DNA from: Gemmatimonadaceae bacterium
GTDB taxonomy: Bacteria > Gemmatimonadota > Gemmatimonadetes > Gemmatimonadales > Gemmatimonadaceae
DNA length: 64,000 nucleotides
Assembly (NCBI GenBank): GCA_036504815.1
Contig: DASXUN010000015.1
Location: forward strand, 62,001-126,000
Reading direction: 5' to 3'
This document shows, one piece after another, positions 19,001-27,725 of this stretch. Both the position numbers and the translations under genes were made by a program. The notes under the pieces were generated by a model that saw only the letters and a program-made list of their open reading frames with translations, was not told where the DNA came from and ran no database searches. Every line of letters begins with the position of its first letter. The stretch's first letter is position 1.

Positions 19001-20519
19001 CCTGAGTGGTTCCACGCTCTGGGGTCCGCTCGGCGCCGTGACCTTCTTTGGCCTGATCTTCTCGACGCTCCTGACCTTGATCGTGCTGCCGGTTGCGTAC
19101 TGGTTGATGGCGCGGAGTGTCCCGATCCGGCATGCCTCGACCGCGGCCGCGAGCGGCGTCCTCTTGTTGGTGTCACTGTGCGCATTTCCCATCACGGCGG
19201 GGGCGCAATCGGGAACGCTGACGCTTGACCAGGTGCGACGTTTGGCCGCGCGAAATGCGCCCAAGGTTCGGCAGGCTTTGGAGGAAACGACGGCAGCCGT
19301 TCAGACACGTCGCGCTGCATTTACGAATTTCTTCCCTTCGGTGTCATCCGCCGCCGTGGCTGTGGCGGCGCGCACGCCGCTTGTTGACGTGAACATTCCT
19401 GGCGGCAACTTGCCCGTAAACGATGCCAGGGGTGCATCCACGGGGAACGTTACCGACTTCCCGGGAGTCAGCATGGCGCTGGCTGACCGTGTTCGCGTGC
19501 TCTCGTTGACCGCGGTGCAGCCACTCTACGTCGGCGGGCGAGTCGTCAATGGCAATCGACTGGCCGCGCTGGGCGTGGCGGTGGCCGATGACAAGGCCGC
19601 CCTCGCTCGACGCGACGCGGTCGCCCAGGCGGAGGAGAAATATTGGCGGCTGGTGACGCTGGGCCAGAAAGGCCAGACGCTGCGTGCTTACAAGGCGCTG
19701 CTCACTGATCTGGAACGGCAGGCGAGCGATGCCGTGGCGGCTGGACTGGTGACTTCCAACGACCTCCTCAAGGTGCGGCTGAAGCTGCAGGAAGCCGATG
19801 TCGATCGTTCGCGGCTGGAGAGCGGCCGCCGGTTGGCAACTCGCGATCTTCGATTGCACTTGGGATTGTCGGAGTCGGCGCCGACAGAGGTAACGGATAC
19901 CGTCCCGGAACCCGCGGCCGACGAAGCCTCGCTCGGCGATTCGGGATTGGACATACTGGTGCGACGCCCGGAGCTTCGATTGCTGGGACTGGCTGTTCGC
20001 GCGGAGGCGCTAAAGACTTCGATGGCGATCGGAAGCGCATTGCCTGCGGTCTCGGTGGGAGCGCAGTTGCTGCGCTACGATCTTGGCGGCCTCGGAACAC
20101 GCGGGGATGCGCTGGTCTTTGCCACCGTCAGCGTCCCGCTCAGCGGCGCGTGGAAGACGGCGCATGAGGTGCGTGGGCTTCAGGCGCGAGAGCGCATGGC
20201 CGCGCTGCAATTGTCCGAGGCTCGGGATCTCGTGGCGCTCGAGATTTCGAAGCGACACGACGACGTCATGTCCGCCTGGCTGGCCTCGCGGGTCGCGGAT
20301 CTCGGCGTGCGGCAGGCCACGGTGAACTTGAAGGAGGCATCCGACCGCTCGGCGGGAGGACTCGCTACGCTGTCCGACCTTCTTGAGGCGCAGGTCCTAC
20401 ACCGTCAGGCGCTGGACCGGCAGACCGACGCGCGGGTGGACTACTGGCTGGCTCGGTCTGCTTTCCTCCGCGCAATGGGGGCGGACGAGTTGCCTGCGGC
20501 GGAGGCGAGGGTGAGGTAA
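16062..20519 (+). CDS. RND efflux permease fused to TolC-like outer-membrane factor
   Basis: This 1485-residue protein joins two parts normally made separately. Residues 1 to about 1020 form a complete HAE-type RND proton-driven pump: a first transmembrane segment near the N-terminus, a periplasmic porter domain, the cluster with LAGLIVVLGMVVDNAIVIID, a second porter domain and a final cluster ending near LPVAYWLMARSV. Residues about 1025-1050 look like a signal peptide (ASGVLLLVSLCAFPITAGAQ), and residues 1050-1485 form an outer-membrane efflux protein (TLTLDQVRRLAARNAPKVR onward). An in-frame ATG at codon 1016 has no clear ribosome site. Cleavage after AGAQ would release the two parts. The substrate is unknown. 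Confidence 0.92.
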   Translation: MKAHNLVERAMIEWRIVVTLVAGLAMFGTISFLTMPRQEFPEFTVRQGLVVGIMPGATSAEVEERLAKPVEAFLFSFAEVNKLKTYSLSKEGQLIVFVELNDRVAGLAADAFWAKLRLGLTELREQSLPPQVVALVGNNDFGDTSALLLTLTSEGHSARDLQTQLEVVEAQLRRLPGTSKLRRFGMQREVIRVTLSSERLSHYGVRPATVWLALQGTAGQPAPARLDTKTLELSVHVGAVLRSEDKLAQTIVFSSPTGSHVRLADVASIRREYGHDDAFVRFDGKQAVVLSVEMQKGHNIATFGREVDEALTEARRELPPTVRIARVVDQPQVVAVAVGHFLRDFGLAIMAVIAMTMLLLPLRVAMVAAVSIPISILITLGVLNALGVQLQTVSLAGLIVVLGMVVDNAIVIIDDHVERLDHGADVWTAARESATSLAGPVFSATLAIIMAYVPLAWFLKGMGGEFVGSLPVTIAVALGASLLVSVFLLPILNLRFIRHGLHRPDGDERATVLDRLRGIYGRSLELAFRRPRLAIGTGVASVLAAALLGFFMPRQLFPKVDRNQFAVEIYLPSGRPLAQTDDVARRVERELLRDPRVTHVTSFIGTSSPRFHTTYIPNMPSRNFAQLLVCTVSDEATVEVLHEYEQRHRNSFPEGWVRWKQLDLQATSAPIEVRLSGSDIPQLRQLALRLETAARAIPGVTWIRNDFGEPRQGVSVLPDADNAARLGVSSASLQASLMAGSSLGLPIATLWEHADPIRVILGEDPRESQTMQGFRRQYVSSLLLGAAVPIEEVAHIRPDWNEEAIVHRNGVRTLTVRVDVGPGILASDVERKLDRALKLMEPTPGIRIGWGGEREGTVENYTPMSVSMAASVAIIYLILLFEFGRHRLVLLVMVTMPLALFGAVLGLMLTGNAFGFTSFLGVIGLMGIVVRNGIILVGFAEELRAQGMSSRDAALAAGMRRMRPIVLTAAAAAVGVVPMILSGSTLWGPLGAVTFFGLIFSTLLTLIVLPVAYWLMARSVPIRHASTAAASGVLLLVSLCAFPITAGAQSGTLTLDQVRRLAARNAPKVRQALEETTAAVQTRRAAFTNFFPSVSSAAVAVAARTPLVDVNIPGGNLPVNDARGASTGNVTDFPGVSMALADRVRVLSLTAVQPLYVGGRVVNGNRLAALGVAVADDKAALARRDAVAQAEEKYWRLVTLGQKGQTLRAYKALLTDLERQASDAVAAGLVTSNDLLKVRLKLQEADVDRSRLESGRRLATRDLRLHLGLSESAPTEVTDTVPEPAADEASLGDSGLDILVRRPELRLLGLAVRAEALKTSMAIGSALPAVSVGAQLLRYDLGGLGTRGDALVFATVSVPLSGAWKTAHEVRGLQARERMAALQLSEARDLVALEISKRHDDVMSAWLASRVADLGVRQATVNLKEASDRSAGGLATLSDLLEAQVLHRQALDRQTDARVDYWLARSAFLRAMGADELPAAEARVR

Positions 20520-20589
20520 GATCCGGGGCCGCCGTCTCTCACGGTCTTCGCGCAGTTGCTGAGGTTATCCCACTTGGAGAATCACCATC

Positions 20590-21294
20590 ATGCAAGACCA
20601 AACAGGCAACACGACGGGCGACGGCAACGATACCGTCGAGTTCGAAGCTGAAGTGAGCAGCGCTGTCGGAGCGGGTGATGATGTGCAGGAATTGGTGAAG
20701 CGGCTCACCTTGCGCGCGATCAGCGCGCATTCGCTCGATAGCGCCTCCCTTGGGCTGATCATTCGTGCCGTGCTGCGCGGCGCGCGGGCGGGTGCGCAAC
20801 AGGAGTTGCACCAGTCCGCCGCACAGATCGAAATCACGCGAGGACGTCTCACCCAGGCAGTCGCCGGGCTGGACGCGGCGTTGGCGCAGTTCGTCGCAGC
20901 GTCGACACTGGCGCTGAAAGAGGCAGCAGGCCGGGCTCGGCAATTTTCCCATGAGGATCTGACCCGCGCCTATACTGACTTGGGAGCCCTGGAGGCGCTG
21001 TTCCTGGACAGCCTGCAACGCTCGGCATCGAGTGGCAAGGATGTGGCGGAGGAAATTCTCGCCGACCTTGCAGCGCACGCGCGCATCCATGGTTCTGCCG
21101 TCGGAGCGCAGTTGAAGGAAGCCTTGGTCGTAGTCGGGAAGCAGGGCTACGAGGCGGGACGGACGCAGGCAGGGGCGGGTCTGCATCTGGCAGAAGCTAC
21201 TTCCGACCTGTTGCGCCAAATCACTGCCGGCGTGCTCAGCGGACTGGCCGATCGCGTCAAGCCCTCCCACCGGCCTGCGAGCGAGAGCGACTGA
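20590..21294 (+). CDS. DUF6781-like protein, accessory to UbiB-type kinase
   Basis: This 234-residue, alanine-rich and mostly helical protein has no transmembrane segment or signal peptide. It resembles the DUF6781 group, found next to UbiB-family genes. A GGAGA site precedes the ATG. Its stop overlaps the UbiB start (TGATG), so the two are translationally coupled and probably act together. The function is unknown. The family assignment comes from general resemblance and context. Confidence 0.65.
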   Translation: MQDQTGNTTGDGNDTVEFEAEVSSAVGAGDDVQELVKRLTLRAISAHSLDSASLGLIIRAVLRGARAGAQQELHQSAAQIEITRGRLTQAVAGLDAALAQFVAASTLALKEAAGRARQFSHEDLTRAYTDLGALEALFLDSLQRSASSGKDVAEEILADLAAHARIHGSAVGAQLKEALVVVGKQGYEAGRTQAGAGLHLAEATSDLLRQITAGVLSGLADRVKPSHRPASESD

Positions 21295-23054
21295 TGTTCT
21301 GGCAGGCGCTGACGGCGGCACGCGATCTTGGACGACTGCGCGAGATCGCCTCGATTCTGATTCGCTACGGGTTCGGCGACATGGTACGCCGGATGGGACT
21401 CGCCAATGCGCTGGAACGAGCCGGTCAGTCATTACGGTTGAGCAGTTCGTCGGATAGCGCGCACATGCTCCCGCCTGCACGGGCGCGGCGGGCGCTCGAG
21501 GAGATGGGACCGGCCTTCGTCAAGCTCGGGCAAGTGCTCGCTACCCGTGTGGATCTGTTTGAACCCGAGTGGATCGCCGAATTCAGCAAGCTGCAGGACA
21601 GTGCCCCCAGCGCTCCGTACGCCGAGATACGTCAGCAGCTCTCCGATGACCTGGGCGCGCCGCCCGAGGAGATCTTCGTCGCCTTCGATCCCCAGCCGCT
21701 AGCCGCCGCCTCCATCGCGCAGGTGCATCGCGCGCGGCTTGCCGACGGCAGTGAGGTCGTGGTCAAGGTGCGTCGGCCGGGCATCCGGCCGATCATTGAG
21801 GCCGACCTGCGCTGGCTCTCAAGACTGGCGGAACTGGCCGAGACGGGAAGCCCGGAACTGCGCCGCTACCGTCCGCGAGAAGTGGTGCGTCAGTTCACCG
21901 AATCGCTGCTGCGCGAGCTTGATTTCGGCGTCGAATGTCGCAATGCCGAGCGCATCGCTACGAATTTTGCGGAGTATTCCGACGCTGACTCCCCGCGCGA
22001 TGTGCCCACCGGCAGTGCCATCGCTGACACCCCAGTCGAACCACACCCAGCGACTGCGCCCATCGTCATCCCCCGCGTCTACTGGCCATGGACGGGGGAG
22101 CGCGTGTGTGTGCAGGAATTCATCGACGGCATTCCCGGACGCAATCTGGCCGCAGCTGAGGCTGCGGGCCTCGACCGCCAGATACTTGCCCGGCGTGGTG
22201 CGCACGCGGTGTTGAAGATGATGATCGAGGACGGCTTCTTCCATGCCGACCCGCATCCCGGCAACATCTTCTATCTGCCCGGCAGCCGTATCGCCTTTAT
22301 CGACTTCGGCATGATTGGGCGGCTTACGGAGCAACGCCGCGGTCAGCTGATTCGCCTGCTGCTGGGACTGGTGCAGCAGGAACCCGCACGCGTCGTCGAG
22401 GTGTTGCTCGACTGGACCGGCGACGGCGAGGTCAACGAGGACGATCTGACGTTGGAAATCCAGGTCTTCGTCGATCAATACCACGGCGTGCCGTTGAAGC
22501 GGCTCAAGATCGGCACCATGCTCGCCGACCTCGTTGCGATCCTCCGACAGCACCGGCTAGCGCTGCCACCGGACTTGGCGCTCCTGGTCAAGGCGTTCGT
22601 CACACTCGAGGGCATGGGGCGCGAGCTTGATCCGGACTTCGACCTGGTCGGCGAAGCCATGCCTCTGCTGGAACAGGCGATGCGCGCCCGCTATTCCCCG
22701 GCCGCCCTCATCAAGCGCGGCTGGTGGAGCGCGAGCGAGGCGCTCTCGCTGATGGACGGTCTGCCCCAGGATCTTTCCCGGCTACTCCGTGCCGCGCGGC
22801 GCGGTCGGCTCGAAGTTCACGTTGATGTCACGCACTTGAAACGCGTCGGCAATCAACTCGATCGCGCCGCCAGTCGGCTGGTGGTCGGCATCGTCGTTGC
22901 GGCGCTCATCATCGGTTCCTCCATCGTCATGACGGTGCCCGGAGGCCCCAAGATGCTGGGCCTGCCTTCGTTCGGCCTGCTGGGGTTCCTCGGCGCGGTG
23001 GTCGGCGGCATATGGCTTTTGACCTCCATCTGGCGCAGCGGGGGGAGGGAATGA
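21294..23054 (+). CDS. UbiB/ABC1/AarF-family atypical kinase
   Basis: This 586-residue protein belongs to the ABC1 atypical kinases, which support quinone and lipid metabolism as ATPases at the membrane. It has the KxGQ motif (AFVKLGQVLATR), the alanine-rich loop (AAASIAQVHRARL), the invariant lysine in VVVKVRRPG, the catalytic FHADPHPGN, and FIDFGMIG for metal binding. Two C-terminal membrane segments follow (LVVGIVVAALIIGSSIV and the segment after it). Within the island it lies between the DUF6781-like gene and a glycolipid transferase gene, which points to membrane lipid remodelling rather than the core ubiquinone pathway. Confidence 0.93.
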   Translation: MFWQALTAARDLGRLREIASILIRYGFGDMVRRMGLANALERAGQSLRLSSSSDSAHMLPPARARRALEEMGPAFVKLGQVLATRVDLFEPEWIAEFSKLQDSAPSAPYAEIRQQLSDDLGAPPEEIFVAFDPQPLAAASIAQVHRARLADGSEVVVKVRRPGIRPIIEADLRWLSRLAELAETGSPELRRYRPREVVRQFTESLLRELDFGVECRNAERIATNFAEYSDADSPRDVPTGSAIADTPVEPHPATAPIVIPRVYWPWTGERVCVQEFIDGIPGRNLAAAEAAGLDRQILARRGAHAVLKMMIEDGFFHADPHPGNIFYLPGSRIAFIDFGMIGRLTEQRRGQLIRLLLGLVQQEPARVVEVLLDWTGDGEVNEDDLTLEIQVFVDQYHGVPLKRLKIGTMLADLVAILRQHRLALPPDLALLVKAFVTLEGMGRELDPDFDLVGEAMPLLEQAMRARYSPAALIKRGWWSASEALSLMDGLPQDLSRLLRAARRGRLEVHVDVTHLKRVGNQLDRAASRLVVGIVVAALIIGSSIVMTVPGGPKMLGLPSFGLLGFLGAVVGGIWLLTSIWRSGGRE

Positions 23055-23124
23055 TCGCGCCAAACGCGAATCTCCAAACGATCGGCCGATTCTGGTCGGT
23101 CAGCACTTGACCAGCTGGGTACCG

Positions 23125-25719
23125 ATGCATGCGCTGTCCGTTTCCGGCGCAGTCGTGGCGTGCATACTCGTGACCGTCACCGCCATCGTCGTCTTTGCCA
23201 TTGCCGTGTGGAGGCGACGGGGCCGGACTCGGTGCCAGGGGACATGCGCGTCACCGACGCGCGATATTCGATCGCCTCGGTCCACGAAGATCATCGTCTT
23301 CTATTCTTCCATCGGCTACGGACACATCAGCGCCGCGCACGCCATCCAGGAAGAGATCGAGAGGCAGTCCCCGGCCGCCGAGGTGGCCCTGCAGGACATC
23401 CGTGCGTTCATGCATCCGCTGTGGCGCCGAGTCGACGAGAGGTTGTACTGGTTCGTTGCCAACCACCTCCCGGAAAGTTTCGAGAGTCTCTTTCGCTCGA
23501 TGCAAGCGCGCGGCAACCGCACCGCCTTGCTCGCCCTGCTGCCCAACGACTATCCGGAAGACAAAGTGTTCGCGTATCTGGCGTTGCAGGCGCCGGATGC
23601 GGTGCTTGCTACGCATTACGGGGCGGCGCAGGTGCTCGGCACGCTGCGGCAGCGGGGGCTGCTGCCGAAACTGAGGATCGGCTGGCTGCATACGGACTTC
23701 TTTGAGGGGTACTTTCCGCGCATCTCACAGCGGATCGACCGCACCTTTCTCGCCCACGCCGAGCTCGAATCGCGCTGGCTGGCTGCCGGCGTGCCGCGCG
23801 ACCGGATTGTCACCAGCGGCATGCCGGTGCGCATTCCGGCGGACGAACCCGGGGCTCGACAGCTCACGCTCGAGCGGTTCGGTTTGAACCCGGACATTCC
23901 CACGCTGTTGCTCACCGGCGGTCGGGAGGGCGCGGGTGACTATCGCGAAGTGGTGCAGAGCGTCGTCCGCCATTGCCAGCGTTACGTGCAGATCATCGCC
24001 GTCTGCGGGACAAACGCCAGACAGCAGGCCTTGCTTGCAGACTTGCAGGAACACTTATCGCCGCGGGTGGCGCTGAGGGTGCTGGGGCTCCTTCCCCAGC
24101 ACGAAATGGTATCGTGCATGCGCGCCGCCGACCTGCTGATCACCAAGGCCGGCGGCATGACCTTGGCTGAAGCATTCGCCATGGGCACACCGACGATTCT
24201 CCTCGACGTGGTGAGCGGGCACGAACGGGAAAACGCCGCGCTTTTTGTCCGGCTGGGTTTGGCCGAGCTTGCGGCGGACACGTCGTTGGTGGGCGAGCTG
24301 GTGGCGGATTTCCTCGCGAATCCGCAGATCAGGGAGGGCATGCTCAATGCCCAGCGTGAGTTCCGCGACGATGCCCATATCGCCAGCATCGCGCAATTCG
24401 CACTCGACGCATCGTTCACTCCGGCCGACCCGTCCGCCGATTTTGGGATGGAAGACGGCTTGCCTGCCCTCGATATCGATCAGGTCCTGGCGCAGCTCGA
24501 CGTCGACGCTCCGGCCGAGGTCGAACTGCTGCTCTCGTACTCGACCTCTCAGTCGCCGCAGCGCATCGTGCGCGAGAACCCGTTCGGGCATGTGGCCATC
24601 CGTGTCGGCGACACCGTGTATAGCGCCAACCACGTCGCCGACCGCTCCATCGACGCGAAACTCCTGCAGCACCTGAGCCTCGCGGATTACCTCTATGGCG
24701 TTCGGCGTCCGTCGGGCTCGCAGGTGCATGTCAGTACCTACGGTGTGGCGTATGGCCGGGAAACGCTCGCGCTCAGGGTGGCGGATATCCCGGCAGATTG
24801 CACGGCGGCCATGGCTGCCGAAGCGACCCGCATCGAGGAACGGTTCCGGGATGGCTCCGTCCAGTGGGACAGGCGCGAGTTCAACTGTGCGCACGTCGTC
24901 GCGCGGATCCTTGAGGCTGGCGGCTATGGTGTCCACTCGCTGTTTGACCGGCTGGCACTGCCTGCCATGCCGCTGGACCTCTTCGAGCGAGCGCGAGCGC
25001 GGTTCGAGGAAGACGTGTCCTTGCGGGTGGATCTCGTGGCGTACCGACTGGTGCCCGGATCGCGGGCCAGCTATCGGTTCTCCCGGTTTCCACTCTCGCT
25101 CGGGCAACCCTTGCGCTCCATGGCGCGGGTGTTGAGCGAAGCGCCTCGCGATCCGCTCGAAGAAGCGGTGACCAGACAGATCACCGCGTATCTCGGCGAC
25201 CGCCGGCTCGTGGTCGAGGACTTGCGTGCGCGCGGGTCGACCTCCGGACTCGACGATCCGTTCGTCCTTGACCGACCAGACCGAAACTTGGAAAGAGCCC
25301 TTTTGGCAGACCTGCGGCGCCTACTGGCAACCTACGCACGACTGCCGGCCGGAACGATCGGGTGTTTCAGTGATCGCTACTCCGCGCATGAACTCCGCCG
25401 TCTCATCAATCGCGGCCAGGAAATCGCCCGGCTGTTTACCGAGCACGCCGAGGAGAGCCTCCTTTCCCCCCCCGCGCGCCGCCTGCGAACGCTCTTCAAC
25501 CAACTCGTGAGCGAATACGGACGGATCGACGCACGATGGCTGCAAGCGGATCAGGTTGAGGCTTACATGCAGCGGCTGCAAGCCTTCGAGTCCGCAGGTA
25601 GACTAGAATTCTCCCGACTTGGCGCATCGCGAATCAGGCGAGCCTGGACAACATGGCGCTGGCTGCACCGCCGCATGCAGCGCCGGTTCCGCCGCTTACC
25701 AAGTTGGCCGGCCGCTTAG
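23125..25719 (+). CDS. Fusion of MGDG-synthase-like glycosyltransferase and papain-like (LRAT/YiiX-type) domain
   Basis: This is a protein of about 864 residues. It has an N-terminal membrane segment (about 5-27), then a glycosyltransferase of the diacylglycerol glycosyltransferase/MurG type with IVFYSSIGYGHISAAHA and the sugar-nucleotide site LLITKAGGMTLAEAFAMG (to about 415). Residues about 450-610 form a permuted papain-like fold, with the histidine in NPFGHVAIRVG and the cysteine in EFNCAHVVARIL. A helical C-terminal domain of about 230 residues ends it. It probably transfers sugar to a lipid and perhaps hydrolyses or acylates one. TTG at 23107 is an alternative start. Confidence 0.8.
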   Translation: MHALSVSGAVVACILVTVTAIVVFAIAVWRRRGRTRCQGTCASPTRDIRSPRSTKIIVFYSSIGYGHISAAHAIQEEIERQSPAAEVALQDIRAFMHPLWRRVDERLYWFVANHLPESFESLFRSMQARGNRTALLALLPNDYPEDKVFAYLALQAPDAVLATHYGAAQVLGTLRQRGLLPKLRIGWLHTDFFEGYFPRISQRIDRTFLAHAELESRWLAAGVPRDRIVTSGMPVRIPADEPGARQLTLERFGLNPDIPTLLLTGGREGAGDYREVVQSVVRHCQRYVQIIAVCGTNARQQALLADLQEHLSPRVALRVLGLLPQHEMVSCMRAADLLITKAGGMTLAEAFAMGTPTILLDVVSGHERENAALFVRLGLAELAADTSLVGELVADFLANPQIREGMLNAQREFRDDAHIASIAQFALDASFTPADPSADFGMEDGLPALDIDQVLAQLDVDAPAEVELLLSYSTSQSPQRIVRENPFGHVAIRVGDTVYSANHVADRSIDAKLLQHLSLADYLYGVRRPSGSQVHVSTYGVAYGRETLALRVADIPADCTAAMAAEATRIEERFRDGSVQWDRREFNCAHVVARILEAGGYGVHSLFDRLALPAMPLDLFERARARFEEDVSLRVDLVAYRLVPGSRASYRFSRFPLSLGQPLRSMARVLSEAPRDPLEEAVTRQITAYLGDRRLVVEDLRARGSTSGLDDPFVLDRPDRNLERALLADLRRLLATYARLPAGTIGCFSDRYSAHELRRLINRGQEIARLFTEHAEESLLSPPARRLRTLFNQLVSEYGRIDARWLQADQVEAYMQRLQAFESAGRLEFSRLGASRIRRAWTTWRWLHRRMQRRFRRLPSWPAA

Positions 25720-25879
25720 CACGGTGGGGAGACGGCATGAATGTCTCATCGAAAACGGCACGCGGTCGACCGGCCGACGCGCGGGTGGGGCGTGATCGGG
25801 GCAGCAGTCCCAGTCAGCGAGATGAAGCGGGTGCTCGGGGCGCGCCGACTGAACTGCCCATTTTGCGTTCGTTCGCTGT

Positions 25880-26908
25880 TCACTTCCTGGCGGCGCCCCG
25901 TTGCTTGCGATACTCGTCACGATAGCGCAACGCGTCGTCAAACGCGTCCGCGGGCACGACGCCGCCGCGAATCAGCGGGTACGCCGATTCTGCCGCGCGT
26001 CGCCATAGCTCGAGCTTCCTCGCGTCGACCGGCACGACGGTTAAGCCGGCCCTCTTCATGGCTTCAATGTCACGCTGACCGCTGCTACGGATCGACTGCT
26101 GAAGCTTCGCTCCGGCATGACGAGCGACCGCGAGTAGTTGCGGCCGGAGGTCGACGGGGATTCGCTCCCAAGCGTCCTTCTTGATCACCGTGGCACCCAG
26201 AAGCAGCTGCCATTGCAGGTCGGTCATGAACTGTGCATGCTCGTAATAGCGTGTGATGACCGACACCTGCGGCGGCGCGAGAAACGCCTCGAAAAGCCCC
26301 GTCTGCAGCCCGGTGGTCAGTTCCGTCGATGGTGCCGGTCTTGGATCGAACCCGAGTCGCTTCCAGATCTCGGTGGTCTTCTGGTCTCCGGCCCAACTGA
26401 ACAGCTTCAGCTTCTTCAGGTCGTCTGGCTGCGCGACGGGCTGCTTCGCGAAGATCTGGGTCCAGCCGCCGTCGGCCCAGTTGAGGACGACGTAGCCCTT
26501 CGCCTCGAGCGCAGACTCGAGCCTGGGGCGCATTTTCTCGAGCACCGCATAGACCTCATCGTACCCATCGAAGGCCATCGGGATGCCCATGGCGTACACC
26601 GAACGGTCGATTTCCGCGATCCCCACCGACGTCAGCAATCCCGCGTTAAGCGTACCCAACGTCATCTTGCGCACCACATCAGGATCGTCGCCCTGGCGTC
26701 CGCCGGGATACAACAGTACCCGCACCTTGCCGTTCGAGATCCGTCCCCACTGGTCGGCGACGTCTTTCAACACCAGGAACCAGGCCGAATTCTCCGGCAC
26801 CAGCGTGGCCATCTTGATAGTGACAGGCGGCTGCGCTCGCGCCGGCAGCGTGGCGCCAGCCACGAGGAAGGCAGCACAGGTGAGCAGAAACGAATGCGTG
26901 CGATTCAT
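25880..26908 (-). CDS. TRAP-type periplasmic substrate-binding protein (DctP family), orphan
   Basis: This 342-residue periplasmic protein has a signal peptide (FLLTCAAFLVAGATLPARAQ) and the DctP fold (IKMATLVPENSAWFLVLKDV, then GIPMAFDGYDEVYAVLEK). DctP proteins capture organic acids for TRAP permeases, but no DctQ/DctM membrane genes are present here. It follows the GbsR-type regulator by about 100 bases on the same strand and converges with the glycosyltransferase gene. It may work with a permease elsewhere or act as a binding protein only. Confidence 0.88.
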   Translation of the reverse strand: MNRTHSFLLTCAAFLVAGATLPARAQPPVTIKMATLVPENSAWFLVLKDVADQWGRISNGKVRVLLYPGGRQGDDPDVVRKMTLGTLNAGLLTSVGIAEIDRSVYAMGIPMAFDGYDEVYAVLEKMRPRLESALEAKGYVVLNWADGGWTQIFAKQPVAQPDDLKKLKLFSWAGDQKTTEIWKRLGFDPRPAPSTELTTGLQTGLFEAFLAPPQVSVITRYYEHAQFMTDLQWQLLLGATVIKKDAWERIPVDLRPQLLAVARHAGAKLQQSIRSSGQRDIEAMKRAGLTVVPVDARKLELWRRAAESAYPLIRGGVVPADAFDDALRYRDEYRKQRGAARK

Positions 26909-27011
26909 GCCCTATTCGACCCCCAGGGTGACGCCCACATTGCCGCTTCGATCGAAGAGGCGGCGGCAGCCGCGACGCCGGGCATAGGGCGCGACACCCC
27001 GCGAGCACAGG

Positions 27012-27497
27012 CTATGCATATTCCGCCTGCTTCACGGCTGACGTGTGACGCGGCCTACACCGCCACTGCTCCAGCGCATCGGTCATGGAAGCCAGCTGGA
27101 ACCTGTGCGCTGCTTCTAGATTTTCGAGTCGCGCACGGAGCACGTCGCTCTGGCTAGCGACTGTCTCCTTCGTGGCGCTGATGACGTCGAGCAGGCGCTG
27201 CCACCGTGCGATTCGCTGTTCGACGGTCCGCGTCAGGATGTCTGGTGAGATGATGTAATAGTCCTGGCGGTCGCCGGACTGTCCGACGCGCTCGACGATA
27301 CCCTGTTGCTCAAGCAGCCGCGCGTTTACGCTCACGCTCGCTTTGCTGACCGCGAGCTCGTCTGCCAGTTCGCCCAGCGCTCGAGGAGCCTCGCTCAGCA
27401 GGAGCAGGCCGAAGACGCGTCCGGCGACACGCGAATAGCCCTCGAGGTGGAGGATGACGCCGAACTGCTCGATGATACGGCTTGTCGCGGCATTCAC
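27012..27497 (-). CDS. GbsR/MarR-type transcription regulator
   Basis: This winged-helix regulator has EGYSRVAGRVFGLLLLSEAP and LGELADELAVSKASVSVNARL, typical of the GbsR group. I place the start at the GTG at 27495-27497, which has GGGAG eight bases upstream; it gives 161 residues. A longer start at 27554 has its GAGGA directly against the start codon and would put the operator inside the gene. The gene is followed by the DctP gene and is divergent from the inositol-lipid genes, so it probably controls both. Confidence 0.82.
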   Translation of the reverse strand: MNAATSRIIEQFGVILHLEGYSRVAGRVFGLLLLSEAPRALGELADELAVSKASVSVNARLLEQQGIVERVGQSGDRQDYYIISPDILTRTVEQRIARWQRLLDVISATKETVASQSDVLRARLENLEAAHRFQLASMTDALEQWRCRPRHTSAVKQAEYA

Positions 27498-27522
27498 GAA
27501 TCGCGCTCCCGAAGGCTGTTGC

Positions 27523-27547
27523 TTAAGATCGTTTAGAACTATCTTAA
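27523..27547. promoter_or_regulatory. Operator-like inverted repeat of the GbsR-type regulator
   Basis: TTAAGAT (27523-27529) and ATCTTAA (27541-27547) form perfect 7-bp arms. Within the spacer, GTT and AAC also pair. The site lies in the leader of the regulator gene and between it and the divergent phosphatidyltransferase-like gene. Confidence 0.6.
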
Positions 27548-27725
27548 CGTTCACTCCTCAGTGCCGCAATGACGAAGAGGCGCTCCGGAAGCAGTCGCTC
27601 GGCCGTGCTACCGCCAATGGGTTGCATCGAGCTCGACTTGCACCTCGGCATAGAGTCTCTTGGTCGTTTTCCAGTTCATTCCACCTCTGATTCGTTCGTC
27701 ATTGGCGTCCGCAAAACCGGTTCTC

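Noticed and set aside
27498-27554. Longer start for the GbsR-type regulator
   Set aside because: The purine-rich site touches the start codon and the operator-like repeat would lie inside the gene; the GTG at 27497 has a well-spaced GGGAG.
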